The notes under the pieces were generated by a model that saw only the letters and a program-made list of their open reading frames with translations, was not told where the DNA came from and did not search any database. Position numbers and translations under genes: made by a program. Below are positions 1 to 12,656 of a stretch of DNA of 64,000 bases, in pieces; position 1 is the stretch's first letter; each line of letters opens with the position of its first letter. Source of the stretch: Patella vulgata (taxonomy: Eukaryota; Mollusca; Gastropoda; Patellidae); NCBI RefSeq assembly GCF_932274485.2, contig NC_065885.2, positions 30,455,062 through 30,519,061 of the forward strand. Reading direction: 5' to 3'.

Positions 1-213
1 GTAATTTAGAATTGCAATTCTGTATTTAGCAAGCAGTGAACTATCTGTTGAAATGTGTTTTATTATCCTCACTGTATTGCAATTAGTTACAACCAAATGT
101 TCAACAGAGAATCCCAGAAATTCAATTTCACTATTCAAACACAGTTCAAGATGATTGAATGAATTTTATTGCCTGCTTTATTTAACAAAAATCTGACCTT
201 TTGTGAATATCAG

Positions 214-290
214 AAGTGTTCATTGTAGTCATTGGTGTTCTTATAGTAATTATTTATGTGTTATCAAAGCGAAGATTAGTTTTCTATGAA
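214..290 (+). CDS. candidate exon encoding a transmembrane helix
   Basis: An open stretch between an AG acceptor (ending at 213) and a GTATGT donor (291). It reads as 25 codons after two leading bases and encodes a strongly hydrophobic run, FIVVIGVLIVIIYVL, followed at once by SKRR and LVFYE. That is the look of a single-pass membrane segment with a basic cytoplasmic stop-transfer. The exon enters in phase 1, common for membrane exons of type I proteins, and leaves in phase 0 at the best donor. The next confident exon (5734) needs a phase 1 donor, so either an intervening exon was missed, a weaker donor (phase 1, 4 bases further on) is used, or this is a separate gene. Hydrophobic ORFs can arise by chance in AT-rich DNA. 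Confidence 0.4.
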
Positions 291-1416
291 GTATGTATTA
301 AGTGTTATGGTGGTGTGGTTGGAAACACTGTATAATACATGTATGATCAATTCCTTTACCACACTTACTATCCGCTAATAGGGGCTTAATTTACACTATT
401 TCCCCATTGATAGAATATGGATGACCATTTATTGAATTGAACCCACTCGCGTCTGGTGATAGGAGTCCAATAAACATGGCCACCATTGATAGAGAAAATA
501 TTGTACACAAGAAGTGTTATCCTCTGAACTTTATAAATCTCTGTTTATGTTCAATAAATCATTAGAAGTAAAGCAAAGATATTAGAATTTTCTTTACGAC
601 AAAGTTATGACAGCTGTACTAATATAGAGGAAGCATCTAATCACAGCCTAAATGAAAACATTGACCATTTTAATATACTTCCAATATTACAACACACTCA
701 CACTACTGGAGTAATGAAATGGGCACAATAACACAAACTTGTGGGCTTTTATAGATTTTAATAGCCATAAAGAATGATAGATATGTTTACAAAAATCCAT
801 TTATAAGTTTTACAATAAAACATTTACCATTTTTTCATTGGATTTCTTCTGAAAATGTTGTAAATCAGTTCCACCTATAGGCATCTAGACCTATATGATT
901 TTGAGGTCTATAAATATTTGCCCAAGTTTATCAATAAATATTGACCAGAATTGGTACTTTTTCTTGCAAAATCTATGATTACTGCCTGAAAGTATATTTC
1001 TAGGGAATCTACCCCCCCCCCCCCCTTGATGCCTATGGTTCCTCCTATAGTGTTTGTTGTTTCTTGAGTAAACAAAAGAAAACACATGAACCCTCATTAT
1101 GATGCTGTGCTGGTACCGTATAACTTTTTTTTCTTTAGATGTAGTGCTCATGCTGTTCTGACATCATGACTTTAATACAATTCTGTTAATTGACCTGAAT
1201 CAGAGACATAACTCATCCTGATGTTGTTTAATAGCCTATCATATCCTCTCACCTGACTTTATGAATATAGCCATTAGTTTTATAGCAGCCTGCCAACCTT
1301 TCCCTGATACTCATTCTTCTAATGCCTTATTTATTATAGGTTAAAATGGATTATGGAGAAATTTCATTATAAGTTATTGCTAGTTAGTTTTATATGTAAT
1401 TTCAACGTTTTTAGTT
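291..1416. other. intron-like sequence, no gene seen
   Basis: AT-rich sequence without a convincing exon or recognised repeat. It contains a run of 14 C at 1012-1025. Confidence 0.5.
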
Positions 1417-1638
1417 ACATCAAAACTGTTTTTTAAAAGGTTTTTATATGCTCACATGGAAATGTGGTCATATAGGCACAATTAGAAGTTTATCCAATTT
1501 TAATTATTTCTAACAATGCCTTCATGGACATCAAAACTGTTTTTTAAAGGGTTTTTATATGCTCACATGGAAATGTGGTCATATAGGCACAATTAGAAGT
1601 CTATCCAATTTTAATTATTTCTAACGATGCCTTCATCG
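1417..1638 (+). repeat. 111-bp direct duplication containing a solo repeat-element head
   Basis: Two adjacent copies of a 111-bp unit (1417-1527 and 1528-1638) differ at only a few bases. Each unit starts ACATCAAAACTG and carries the palindromic head of the family A/B elements (CACATGGAAATGTGG context) but none of the tandem core or the tail. It is a truncated head that was duplicated after insertion. Confidence 0.8.
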
Positions 1639-1938
1639 GTTGTTGTCCTTGATCAGTTTATCCAGTGTTAGACTCAGAATCATAGTGAGAATGAAGAAAA
1701 CCCTTTTCTTAAGCTTTGTTTCCACTCATCAGTGTTGAGTTGACAAGGACAGTATATATACATGTATAGTCATTCAACATTCCTTAGCAGTGAGATAAAC
1801 TTGGACATGAAATGACCAAGATATTGTGTTGACAGAACATTCAACTCCATTCCTCTTTTATTTTTCTAAATTGAGGTAATTGTGAAATCTATGTTAAAGT
1901 CATTTCTACATTAAAGGTCTCCAGAAAATCTCCATACA

Positions 1939-2911
1939 TTTTTATACGCCCACATTGAAATGTGGTCATGTATTGTCGTAGCCCCGTTCCGAAGTGCACA
2001 ATTGCTTGTGGACGCTCTAAGGCTAAAGTTAATATCACTGATTTCTGATAATTACTGCCAGAGTTATGGCCCATGATCACTTTGAAAAGTCTTGTGGACG
2101 CTTTATAGAGGCTAAAGTTAATATTCAATTGACTTTAAATTTATACACAGTGTTTAAGGTCATGAGACGAAGAATCCTATTGATTTTCAACGATTTCCAA
2201 TAATTACTGCCAGAGTTATGGTCCTTGATCACTTTGAAAAATCTTGTGGACACTCTAGAGGCTAAAGTTAATATCTGATTGACTTTAAATTTATAAGGGG
2301 GGTGGATGGCCGAATGGTTAGCGTGTGCACAATGTATCATAAGCTCTGTCATTGAGTCAACTGACGTGGTTTCGATTCCCTGATTGTATGTGACAAGGAT
2401 TAGGGTCGCCTGTCCATCTTCGTGGGTTTCTCTGGATTCTCCGGTTTAAGGTCATCAGACGAAGAGACCTGTTGATTTTCAACGATTTCCGATAATTACC
2501 AGAGTAATGTCCCTTGATCACTTTGAAAAATCTTTTGGATGCTTTAGAGACCATAGTTATCGTCTGATTGATTATAAGCCATGTTTACGCCTATATATAA
2601 TCTTTTCGATAGACTTTAGATTGATACATAGAGTTTAAGGTCTTGTGACAAATAAGTATATTGATTTTCGATATGATTTTTGATAACTAGGACAACTAAA
2701 TCCATGATATTAAATGTTTTGTAAACTAAACGTTAGCATGGCCCAAACATATTCTGATAATTATTTAATGAGTTGTTACTCTTAATCAGAATTTAGTGTA
2801 TTATAAATGTTTCATCACCGACAATGGAAAAAATATGCAACAACTCTTGTTGACTGCCCAGACGATTTAGCTGCTGTGGGCGTATATTTCATTGCTTGGC
2901 AACCTATCTTT
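1939..2911 (+). mobile_element. family A tandem-core element, full ends, SINE inside
   Basis: The head has the TATACGCCCACA motif and a CCACATT/AATGTGG palindrome. The core has degenerate ~150-bp monomers (key words GGACGCTCTAGAGGCTAAAG, TTTAAATTTATACACAGTG, GTTATGGCCCTTGATCACTT). The tail has GCTGTGGGCGTAT, a GTTGC/GGCAAC hairpin and AACCTATCTT. The head motif ACGCCCACA recurs inverted just inside the tail as TGTGGGCGT. It encodes no protein and must be mobilised in trans if at all. A tRNA-SINE fragment interrupts the core at about 2290-2447. Confidence 0.8.
2290..2447 (+). mobile_element. tRNA-derived SINE, 5' half (SINE-1)
   Basis: The sequence shows an A-box-like TGGCCGAATGGTTAG and a B-box-like GGTTTCGATTCCC about 60 bases further on, the internal RNA polymerase III promoter arrangement of tRNA-derived SINEs. 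The body then matches the 23.4-kb copy (GGGTCGCCTGTCCA, GGGTTTCTC). It stops before the 3' domain and runs straight back into family A core, missing a few core bases, so the insertion or a later deletion removed its 3' end. Confidence 0.7.
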
Positions 2912-3567
2912 TAAATAATGGAAAGAATTATGTCAATTATATCCCCTCCATAAATATAACACTATCCCAAATGTCAATGTTACCTGCCACAGGTAAATTA
3001 CAACAGGTAGATCTCCACCGTTCTCTGTGAGTAGCCCTAACTTTCCGCCAATAATTAAAGAAGCCTTATTTTAAAAAATTATGAAGTTTTTCTTGTGATC
3101 TTTAAATAAAGAAATACACCCATTCAAGAGATTAGATCTAGCAAGAAAATTAGTTTAAATGATAGATATAGTAGGAGTAGTTATTGTAGAAAATAAATTT
3201 TTGATACTATTACCTCTATTATGATGGCCGCCTACATATTGGTGTACTCATTGAATGGTAGATGGATGATAGTATCAAGAGGTTAACGTGAATGAAGAAA
3301 GATATAGATTTCCTATAAGTTTGAATTAAACTTAGAACTCAGTGGATGATATCAATACCACTTCTTTCAGCTCCAACCTTGAAGCACAGATCAACAAGTG
3401 ACTTCCATTTAATGATTGATCAGTTTAACATTTGCTCTGATTTATAATTTCTGAGATCATATGTTAATGTATCTTTATGATGTTAATGTATATATTGGTA
3501 TGTCCTTGAAAATATATGATATATAGCTCTGAGGTTGAATTTGGAATTGGAACATGGAAATGCACCG

Positions 3568-4037
3568 TTTTTATACGGCCACATTAAAATGTGGTCGTAT
3601 GTTGTCGTCGACCCCCATCTGTCGGTCCAGCGTCCACAATTGCTTGTGGACGCACTAGAGGCTAAAGTTAATATCCGATTGACTTTAAATTTATACACAA
3701 TGTTTAAGGTCATGAGATGAAGAAACCTATTGATTTGCAGTGATTTCCAATAATTTACTGCTAGAGTTATGGCCTTTGATCAATTTGAAAAATCTTTTGG
3801 ACGCTCTAGAGGCTAAAGTTAATATAAATTGTTTAAGTTCACGAGACAAACAATCGAAACAAATTCTAATGTTTTCTGATAATTACTTCATGGGTTATTA
3901 CTCGTAATCCAATTTCCATGTGTTGTAAATGTTCTCCTTACTGACAAAAGAAAAAAAAAGTATGTGACAAGACTTGTTGACTGCCAGGACAACTTAGCTG
4001 CTGTGGGTGTATGTTTCGTTGCCTGGCAACCTATCTT
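3568..4037 (+). mobile_element. family A tandem-core element, short copy
   Basis: A head with a palindrome (CCACATTAAAATGTGG), CTGTCGGTCCAGCGTCCAC, about one and a half core monomers and a complete tail (GCTGTGGGTGTATG, GTTGCCTGGCAAC, CTATCTT). It is an internally shortened copy with both ends present. Confidence 0.8.
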
Positions 4038-5733
4038 GTTATTATGTATAATCCAAGTATAAAGAAAAATCCCTGAATAAGGAGGTGGGTTTTTGGGGTT
4101 TTTTTTAACGAATAAGCAGAATAAATATTACTTTATTTAAGACACATAAAGATGATGGGATAAAATCAAAGGAACGAATGTTTAAACTTTCAGTGAACAT
4201 TTAAGTATGAATTGATCAAATTAAATCATTTTTTCTGACAAAAGTACCCGTGAATGTTCATCTCATTGTGTATACAAAATAACCAAATTGAAAGTTCCAA
4301 GGTTATGGGGTAGAAGAAGTAATACATTATTTCTCCATACAGCAGTCAAGAATCTTCTGATTGAAGTCCATGGCCTCAGGCAGAGGAAAAGACCTGAATT
4401 AACTGGCATCAGCTTGGCATTCCAGTTGAAATGAAAATTATAGAAAGAAAGTGTGAACTGATATCTTGCTTAGATCCTACTCTATAGATGTTTACATGGT
4501 GGAACAATGTAGTGCCTCATCTTAAAATGTCAAAATGATTCTTGATTTGTCATAGCTTTGCATGGCTGTAAAAAAAAATCCCATGCAGGGAAAATCCATA
4601 GAATCTGGTTTTATTCTGTTTTGAGTTAAATGTTGAAGTCAGGTTTTTTTTAATATAAATTTTTCTGTATGAATAATTTGCCGTCTGCTGACATTTCTGT
4701 CACACCGTCAGGTGTTCTCTTAGTTTCCAATCTACCACTCTTCGTAGAATGAGAATTTCCTGAAAAGGATTATCCGTTTGTGTGCCTCCAGACATTTTTG
4801 TTTGTATGTCTTTATAAAATCTTCAAGTATACAGTTTTATGTTGTAAAAATTATTGTAATATCTGTGTCAGCAGCAGGTGTTCCAGAAATCAGCAACCCA
4901 TCTGGCACCAAGGGGAATAACAAAAACAAAAATGTTCACAAAACAAGAAAGCATATCAATAAATTTGTATCTTGTCAGTCTCTGAACTTTTAATACAATG
5001 GTTGTTATTTTTAAAATGTATTCCTTGGATACTTTATCAAATTATGTAAAATGCATAAATTTAATAGAAAGTTGTAGATGAGGCATCTGATCAAGCCACT
5101 GGCGACTGTTGTACATCCATCATGTAGGGTTTGTAATATTCAACCTGCCACATACAGCCCCAAGGCTACAGGGATTTTATATGTGGATTCTGTTATTGAA
5201 TATCAATTTTTTCTGTATTGATTGTAAAATAGTTCCATCAACTGAGCCCTGATTCTGACAGGTGTCATGTATTCACTGGTAGATTTGTTTGCATTTTTTG
5301 TAGAAATTACCAGAAAAAATACCAGAAACATTCATATTGTCACTTAAGTGTTTTATGTATTTGTTGTCTCAGATGACATGTTAAAGCATGTGGGTAATTG
5401 CTCACTCTGGGTACATTTGTAATTTTTTTTGCGATAAAATTCTTAGCTTAATTCTATTTTGATATCCCTTTGACATGAGTTTATCAACTTGGACCTGTAG
5501 ATCAATCAAAACTAGAATTTGCATGATCTAGTGAAACATGAGAGTCGAGTCATGTTATATCATAAAGTTGTGATATTAATAAAAGCACAATTGATTTCTC
5601 TTTGCCTTTGATCTTAATAAAATCATAGCATGATAAAAGATAATATGCTTTTATAAAATATTATTTTTGCAGAAAATATTTTCCAGAATTTTAAAAAAAA
5701 ACAAAACTATTATTTAATAAATTTTCATTTTAG
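4038..5733. other. intron-like sequence with weak open stretches
   Basis: No convincing exon. An open frame from about 4747 to 4990 and another after the acceptor-like site near 4345 lack good donors and are composition-driven as far as I can tell. Confidence 0.4.
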
Positions 5734-5931
5734 ATACATCAGATGACTTGAAATGGAATCCTTGGGGAATGGAATTTGAGAATGACCATCAGGAACTTCC
5801 AGCATTACATCATGAAGCTCCGGCTATTAACTGGGGAGTTGAACGTGTACTGGGTAAAAGAAGTCCTCTAGACAGTAAAGATAATATAACTGATGATGTA
5901 GTGGTAGAGATATGGGGAAAGGCTGCCATAG
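5734..5931 (+). CDS. internal exon 1 of unidentified multi-exon gene
   Basis: A 198-nt exon bounded by TTTCATTTTAG and G|GTAAGTTT, open in one frame for 65 full codons, phase 1 at both ends. Unlike its surroundings it has balanced, protein-like composition: an acidic and aromatic start (KWNPWGMEFENDHQ), a central NWGVERVLGKRSP and an end at VVVEIWGKAAI. No signal peptide or membrane segment lies in it. The 198-nt length and matching phases mean it could be skipped without shifting frame. I do not recognise the family. If the 214-290 exon belongs to the same gene this part would be cytoplasmic, but that is inference. It is the best-supported coding sequence in the window. Confidence 0.8.
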
Positions 5932-7788
5932 GTAAGTTTTCTATGAGCTTACATCACAGATAAACAGTTTTCTACACATTACAAACAAAACATTCTCAAA
6001 TTTACAGTCGGTTTTGGCAAAGGTGGTTCATGAAAAAAAACCTAATAAGACTTGTAGAAGAGAATTTCCCATATGTTGTTCAATACCATATTTAAGAACA
6101 GAAAACTTATGAATATATTCATTCAAATACTGGTAGCACCCAGTAGCAGTTTTTTCTATTTTCTGATTTTATAGCTATATCAGCATTTCTGATGTATTAG
6201 TTAATTGTATGAACTTCATTCAGAAAGTGAATCATTTTATTGACACAGTTGAGGTGGATTACACTCAGATTTCTATTAGAGGATTTTATGAATGAGAATT
6301 TGCCATGTGAAATTTGAATACTGTTACTATATTTACTATTTGCACATGTTACTACTACGGTAAAGGATTGTATTCTCTGTAAATGTCAGGTGCCTATTAT
6401 TATACCACTTAAAATTGGCAGAGTATGCTTAGAATCTTGATGTAATTAAGCAATTTAGTTATGCCAAGAGATTATGATTACAGCATTGTTAAAGAAGATA
6501 GTCAACCTATTTCTATGTTTTAAAAAAAAGATAAAATTTAACTTCTAAAAAGTTGTTCTACTTCTGTGTGCAGCATTATACATATTTTACGTTACACTAT
6601 CCTTTTGAGAACTTCATATATAGCTACCAAATTTTGTACTGCTTTTGTATTGAAATAAAACTGTTCTCTTTTCTTGTCTGGCACATTCTGGTAGATTTGT
6701 TTTAATTCAACTTAAATTATATAGAGTGAATTGTGCTGTAATATGATACATGACATGTATGTAGGCGTTAGGTCTTGGGACCACTCCCAAGCAGACAGAA
6801 TTAACTATATTAATCTGATCTGCACAAGTTTGAAAACAAATTGTATAAGAAAGTTAGTTATCATGACATCTGGCTTATATCCAAAATATGTCTGATGTAT
6901 AAAAATACTAGTAAATACATGTAGTATGCAGAATTAAGATATCTTCTTTATCTTATAAGGTTTTTTTTTTTTTCATTTTTAGGAATAAATCAGTTTGCTT
7001 GTTCAACAAGTTTATTATTATATTATTGCTGCAAGTATTTAAAAAAAATGACAATTTAAAAAAATTGACAATTTGAAAAAATTGACAATTTAAAAAAAAT
7101 TGACAATTTAAAATAATTGACAATTTAAACAACATTGTATAAGTTTGTGCGAAGCTCATGCTGAGAATCAATATTCTGTTACTTTATCTTTAGTTCAATC
7201 ACAAGAGCAATATAATTTTCAATTGACACACATAGCATTGTACTTAATTAAAGTCATATGGCTTGTCGATCGTTAAGCTTGTTTAACTTTGTCACCTGAG
7301 CACAAAAGGTAGGACAAATAAACTAGTTTAAAAATCCTGGCTCACTATTTGGTTTGGGATAGGCTTTATTCCTTAACTGGCTTATCTTGGCCCTCTGGAT
7401 ATGCTTACAGTAAGTACCATGTGAACACTATACTCTCCTTGTATTAGATACCAGTTTTACCATTTTTTTTTAACATTTACAGATCGTAATTATTGTTCAT
7501 TTTGATTGGCTAATCAAAACCAATCATCAAGTAAATATTTCAAAACAGACTCTGCACAGCAAGATATAAGATTTAGTGACATTCAGGAAGTTCTGTGCTG
7601 TTTCAAATGAAATTTCCTTAACACTTCTGTCTTGTAAACGTTAATCCTATTCATTATCCTGGTACCTTAATCTGGAATAAACATCCTTGAGTTGTCAGTT
7701 TGATGTCTGCATGTAATTCAGTTCTTGTGAAGATAAAGAGAAGTGAATTCGATATAAGGCAACCCCAAAAAAATTATTTCATTTGCAG
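5932..7788. other. intron
   Basis: Intron between exons 1 and 2. AT-rich, with no recognised repeat apart from the short minisatellite at 7030-7130. Confidence 0.55.
7030..7130. repeat. minisatellite, about 16-18-bp unit
   Basis: About six imperfect copies of a unit like AATTGACAATTTAAAAAA, seen directly. The minus-strand reading gives a repeating NCQFF/IVNFF peptide, which is a product of the repeat and not a gene. Confidence 0.85.
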
Positions 7789-7839
7789 AACTTCAAAGAA
7801 ATGACTTTATCACCTATCTTTTTAACAATGAAGATCGAG
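7789..7839 (+). CDS. internal exon 2 (51 nt) of the same gene
   Basis: A 51-nt exon after a good acceptor (TTATTTCATTTGCAG) and before G|GTATGTC. It is phase 1 at both ends. Two bases, then 16 codons (LQRNDFITYLFNNEDR), then one base. Joined to exon 1 the boundary codon is GAA, giving ...GKAAIELQRNDF. Of the three frames, one is stopped; the phase-compatible one is open. The small size makes this call depend on splice-site quality and phase agreement more than on coding signal. It sits 1.9 kb after exon 1 and is followed by a 23-kb intron. Confidence 0.6.
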
Positions 7840-9082
7840 GTATGTCAAAATGTCTCAGCCAATTTTCTGCCTTGTTACCGTCTGTAAAATCTAATACTGC
7901 ACAGATCTCCTCGTAAAGCTGTAGAGATCTTTTTCTGATCGTCACGAGAAAATGAAATTAATCATTGCATGGTGGACAAAGCACAAGATCTATTGATGAA
8001 TGTGTTTTTGGTTCAAATTGATTGAAGTGTTGGTAAATTAAATGTAATAAAAAATGATGTACCAGGTGATGGATTGGAGCATTGCCACATTATATATCCA
8101 ATACAGACTGATTTATTAGCCTATCGGGTCTAAATCCCTATAGAATTATGTTGTGGTGTTAAGACTGTCAACTGTAGTTCTGTTTTCTACTGTCAGGGCT
8201 TCAACTAAATTCTTGTGAGACCTCAAAACTTGGTTTCAATCAGTGGGTGATAAATCAAGTCTGTTGATATTCTTGTAGTTATCCATTTTAGATTCTTGTC
8301 CACATAAACGTGCAAATTAAGATTACTGAACATGAACAAAGTCATCAGATCTCTTATAATAATTTCTGTTGATGTACAAAACTAAAACCCAATATTCTGT
8401 GCTATAAAAAAAACAATATAATGAAAATATATCTGCCAAGTATTATTTTGAAATACTTTGGTTATACTGTTATCAGAGGATGTATTATGCCTATGAAAAT
8501 AAGATAAGATTTTATTGTATTAATACGCCCATTAAGAACAGCATATACATATTAGTTAAACAAAAACAAAAAATAGTACTATTAAGAACAAAAAAATATG
8601 TAGTAAAGAGAAATACACAAAAACAATACACCATTTCAAATACAACTATCTTCATTTACATTTATTATAATGTGTCTATGAGTTTGGTTACAGAAAGATC
8701 ATTAACATAGGGAGTTCATAATGGACAACAAATTTTTGTTAGATATGCTTTTGTAATTAACACTATCGGCAATATTATTATTATCCAATATACAATTTTA
8801 ATCATGATTTTAAAAAAGTTTCAATTCATTTGGGAATGACTTTTTTGTGTCAAAAATGCAGTGATTGTGAAATGATATATTGATTATTTTTTCATAAAAA
8901 CTAGATGCATGCAGTGTACAATTACATGCATCACGTATTGGTTTCGTCCCAATAGGTCTGGCAGTTTTATAACCTATAAAAACATGCAATAAGCCTAAAT
9001 ATTTAGTTAATAATGCTCAGATTAGATATTCCATAATAGTAAATCACAAATCTGATTTTGGAAATTTAGTTATTCAAAATTT
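7840..9082. other. intron, first part
   Basis: No gene seen. Near 8470-8530 AAGATAAGATTTTATTG resembles, in reverse complement, the AATAAAATCTTATC tail of a non-LTR element, but the stretch is too short to assign. Confidence 0.4.
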
Positions 9083-9846
9083 ATTTGTATACGCCCACAT
9101 GGAAATGTGGTTGTATATTGCTGTCTTTATGTCCACAGTTTCTTGCTGACACTCTACAGACTACATTTATCATCTGATTGTTTTTAAATTGACATATTAA
9201 AATATGTTGTATACATCAGTGAGATGAAAAAGTCTATTTAATTTCAATAATTTCCATAAACTTCTTCTGGAGTTAGGGTCCTTGTTTCACTTTGTTGGAC
9301 CTTGTGAACACTGTAACAACAAAAGTTATCATCCGATATGTATGAAATTCATATGCATCATTTAAATTAGTGAAATGAAGAAACTTATTGAATTTCCTTT
9401 AATTTCTTCTAGAGTTATGGCCCATGTTTCACTTTGTTGAATCTCATGAACACTCAAAGGATGAAAGATATCATTTATATAGATCAGTATGAAATTTATA
9501 TGCATCATTTAGATAACTGTTTCTAGAGTTATGGCCCCTGTTTCACTTTGAACCTTATGAGCCCTTGAATGACAAAAGTTATCATCTGATCTGTATGAAA
9601 TTTATATGCATTATTTAAATTAGTGAAATGAAAAAAAGCCTGTTGAATTTCAACAATTTCTGTAAATTATTTCCAGAGTTTAGACCCTTGTTTCAGTTTG
9701 TAGAACATTATAATCTGATCTGTATGAAATTGTTTTGTAAATGCCCCCAATTACCTACAAAAGAATAAATATGTGACAACACTTGTCGACTGCTTGGACG
9801 AATTAGCTGCTGTTGGCGTATGTTTCGTTGCCTGGCAATCTATTTT
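9083..9846 (+). mobile_element. family B tandem-core element
   Basis: It has the same head and tail as family A (TATACGCCCACATGGAAATG; GCTGTTGGCGTATG; GTTGCCTGGCAA) but a different core monomer. Key words are GTTATGGCCC..GTTTCACTTTG, CTTGTGAAC, TCTGTATGAAATTTATATGC and AAATTAGTGAAATGAAGAA. Monomers are about 150 bp and quite diverged here, so this is an older copy. Confidence 0.8.
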
Positions 9847-9904
9847 TATGATAAAAATTGGTTAAATCTGTGTGAATCATGCTGTTAAAAACAGTTATCC
9901 TCTT

Positions 9905-10067
9905 CATTGGTGGATGCAGGGAATTTGGTTAGGGTTGGGGACTGGCGAAAATTTTGAGAAATCGGGATATCAGTGGTGATTTTGGGTGCATATCTGGAAC
10001 CAAAAGTATGCTGCAACAAACTAAAAGTTCAAATTAAATGTTTTACCAAAACCTTCATCCGCCACTG
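9905..10067. mobile_element. small hAT-like MITE
   Basis: A 163-bp segment has near-matching inverted ends: CATTGGTGGATGCAGGG at the left and, read on the other strand, CAGTGGCGGATGAAGG at the right. CAGTGGCGGAT is a known type of hAT-superfamily terminus. The 8-bp flanks agree at only about half the positions, so a target duplication is not clear. Confidence 0.5.
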
Positions 10068-11938
10068 GTCTTGTGGAACTATCTGACAAAAGAACCGATA
10101 AAATGATGCAAATCTTTTAATCGGTGTTAGTTAGGTTCATGTATAAAAACATAGAAATAGAAAAGGATCAAATGTTTAAAAAGCGGATGTCTAGCATAAT
10201 CTTTAGAATACTTGCATATATATGATAGTTACAGCACAACCATGATGATTAAAATAAATATTTGAGTAGTTTTTAGAACCGTGGCTTGTATGATGTAGTA
10301 ATCCATGGCAAATAAAGAAGTTCCATGGGACTGGTTGAAGGAAGATTAATTGCATACTTGTCAGAAGGAGTTTGTAATCTTAACTTTATATTCCCTCTCA
10401 GTGGAATTATTGAGGAGAAAGTTGTCGTTTTCTTGAAAATTATTTCACCATGAATTAAAAAAAAATAGTGTAGCTTCAACTTATCCAATCGGAATAACAA
10501 TCCAAATACTGTCTTTTTTTATTGTCAAAAGTTTACCCACGATCCTTGAACTTGTTTTCCAGTGGCTTTAAATTCCAGTATTTCAACAGTTAACGAGACG
10601 ATAAATTTTACCACTCTAATTGAAGTATTGTAAATTGGCTATCACCCCCTCATTTAAACATTCTCTATCAAAATAGATAATTGGCAATTAGATTGATTTA
10701 GTATTTGAGTGCTGAAGGCCAGTTTCTACTTCTAGAAACAAGATGGTTTAGAATTAAAGATGTGTTTGACCAAAGTTCTACCAAAGATGACAAATAGAAA
10801 GTCAGTTACCATTAGCCGCATCTCCTTCAAGGCAAATAGAAATTACATTTACCAACAGGAACTCTTTTCAGCACAATTAAAACCCAGGAGACGGAATGCA
10901 AACGGGCTGAAAGGATTTCGTGCAGTATGATTCTGAGTTAAAAGAGCTGGGTATTTGAAAGATGTCCGTTTCAGAATTAATGGAGCGTCTGGTCATCTTT
11001 CAGAAATGTATTTTGGTCTGTCCTTTTTATTTGCCATTTATTGAGTAACAGTGTTATTGAGAACCTGAAAATACCTAACAGAAAATGTGCTGACATGATT
11101 TATTATGGAGATGATCCTATGAATTGTACCATTATCAAAAAGTCAGCTAGAGAAATGCGTTCATGTCTGGAAACACATGATAGTTTGAATTAGGAAATTA
11201 CCATGGTCTGATCTTACTGGTGTTCTTGTCAAGGTTGTTGACGAGAAAGGCTGAAACAAGTCTGATAATCCAGATCATGATAGGACTATAAAAGGCTGTA
11301 CATTGACACAATATGCTAGAGTGGAGCACAATGAAAGAACAAATTAAGACATTTTAACTTCTTCTTCTAAACAACTTCGACATATAATGTAATTATTTAA
11401 CATGTTCCTCCAAATGTTAAGACAAAATGTAGGCCTTTTTTGCATTTTATGAATAAAGACAAAATGGTTAATCTAAAATTTCAAAACAATGTTTTTCTCG
11501 AACAGTGGGCTGTAATTTATTTGTCTAGATCCTGCTGGTGTCTCTGGAACAGACCTATGATTATTTTAATATTCATTTCCCTGGGCTACACCCACAATTG
11601 TAAGTTTAAAAAGGTCAAATAATTGAGTAAAGTATCCAATTTACATTTGCATAATGTATGTGCATTGGGCAGTAGTAATCAATGCTCCCCAACCCCATGC
11701 AACCTCCCTCTAAAAACAATATTGCTGTTAAACCTGTGGAGGTAATCATTTATATCCACTTAAATATAATCTTTAATATCTCTACAGATAAACAAGTTAT
11801 ATCAGTACTATATACATGTCTGTAGATAAAGTGAAGTGTTACAAATTGTATCGAATAGGAATCAAGTAGATAGATTATATACTTCCTACATGTAGCAAAC
11901 TTTACTATATAGATCACTACATGCACGTCATATTCTCA
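10068..11938. other. intron, no gene seen
   Basis: AT-rich unique sequence. Open frames on both strands are short and lack paired splice signals. Confidence 0.45.
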
Positions 11939-11965
11939 GAGAGAGAGATATATATGTATATGTAT

Positions 11966-12005
<40 letters not shown>

Positions 12006-12014
12006 TGTGTGTGT
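11939..12014. repeat. AT/GT microsatellite
   Basis: A GA run, then a long uninterrupted AT dinucleotide run, then a GT run. It is seen directly. Confidence 0.95.
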
Positions 12015-12412
12015 CATCTGTGAATACAAAAGAACCCCGAACATATGTACAAAATGAAACTTGAGCTAAATGTATTATTTTAACCAAATTCTGTGAGATC
12101 TGTTTTAATGTATTATCAAATAGTATTGATACCTTTAACTTAAGTAAGTTGGGTATTTTCAACTGCTTAAATGATTTAATTAGGTAATGAATCAATGAGA
12201 TATTATATCTGTCTAAAGAGATATAAATTTACCAATTACAGTTGATTTTTTAAGAGTTTTTCTTCGTTTTTGTTTCTGTCTGATATGGAGAGACTATCTT
12301 TATGTAGACTGTAAATCTTTCAAATTGTATTTGTACATGCTATAAACGTTAAGATTTATCTCTTGGCATAAACGGTTAATTTGAGTAAATAAATGAATCT
12401 TGATATATGTTA

Positions 12413-12656
12413 GTTTTTATATGCCCACATTGAAATGTGGTCATATATTGTCGTCGCCCCCAGCCGGCCGGCATCCACAATTGCTTATGGACGCTATATG
12501 GGCTAAAGTTAATATTTGCTTGACTTCAAATTTATACACAGTGTTTAAGGTCATGAGACGAAGAAGCCTATTGATTTTCAATGATTTGTGATAATTACTG
12601 CCAGAGTAATGGCCCTTTATCACTTTGAAAAAATTTGTGGACACTTTAGAGGCACT
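12413..12656 (+). mobile_element. family A element, 3'-truncated
   Basis: A head with the CCACATTGAAATGTGG palindrome, a GC-rich CCCCCAGCCGGCCGGC segment, one core monomer and the start of a second. The similarity stops at GTGGACACTTTAGAGGCA, with no tail. Confidence 0.8.

Noticed and set aside
2296-2370. Possible functional tRNA gene
   Set aside because: A- and B-box-like words are present but the acceptor stem and cloverleaf do not close, and the sequence continues as a SINE.
4345-4440. Exon-like stretch reading VKNLLIEVHGLRQRKRPELT
   Set aside because: Good acceptor but no donor before the stop.
8190-8255. Exon-like stretch after TTTTCTACTGTCAG
   Set aside because: Open frame ends at a poor phase 0 donor that does not fit exons 2 and 3.
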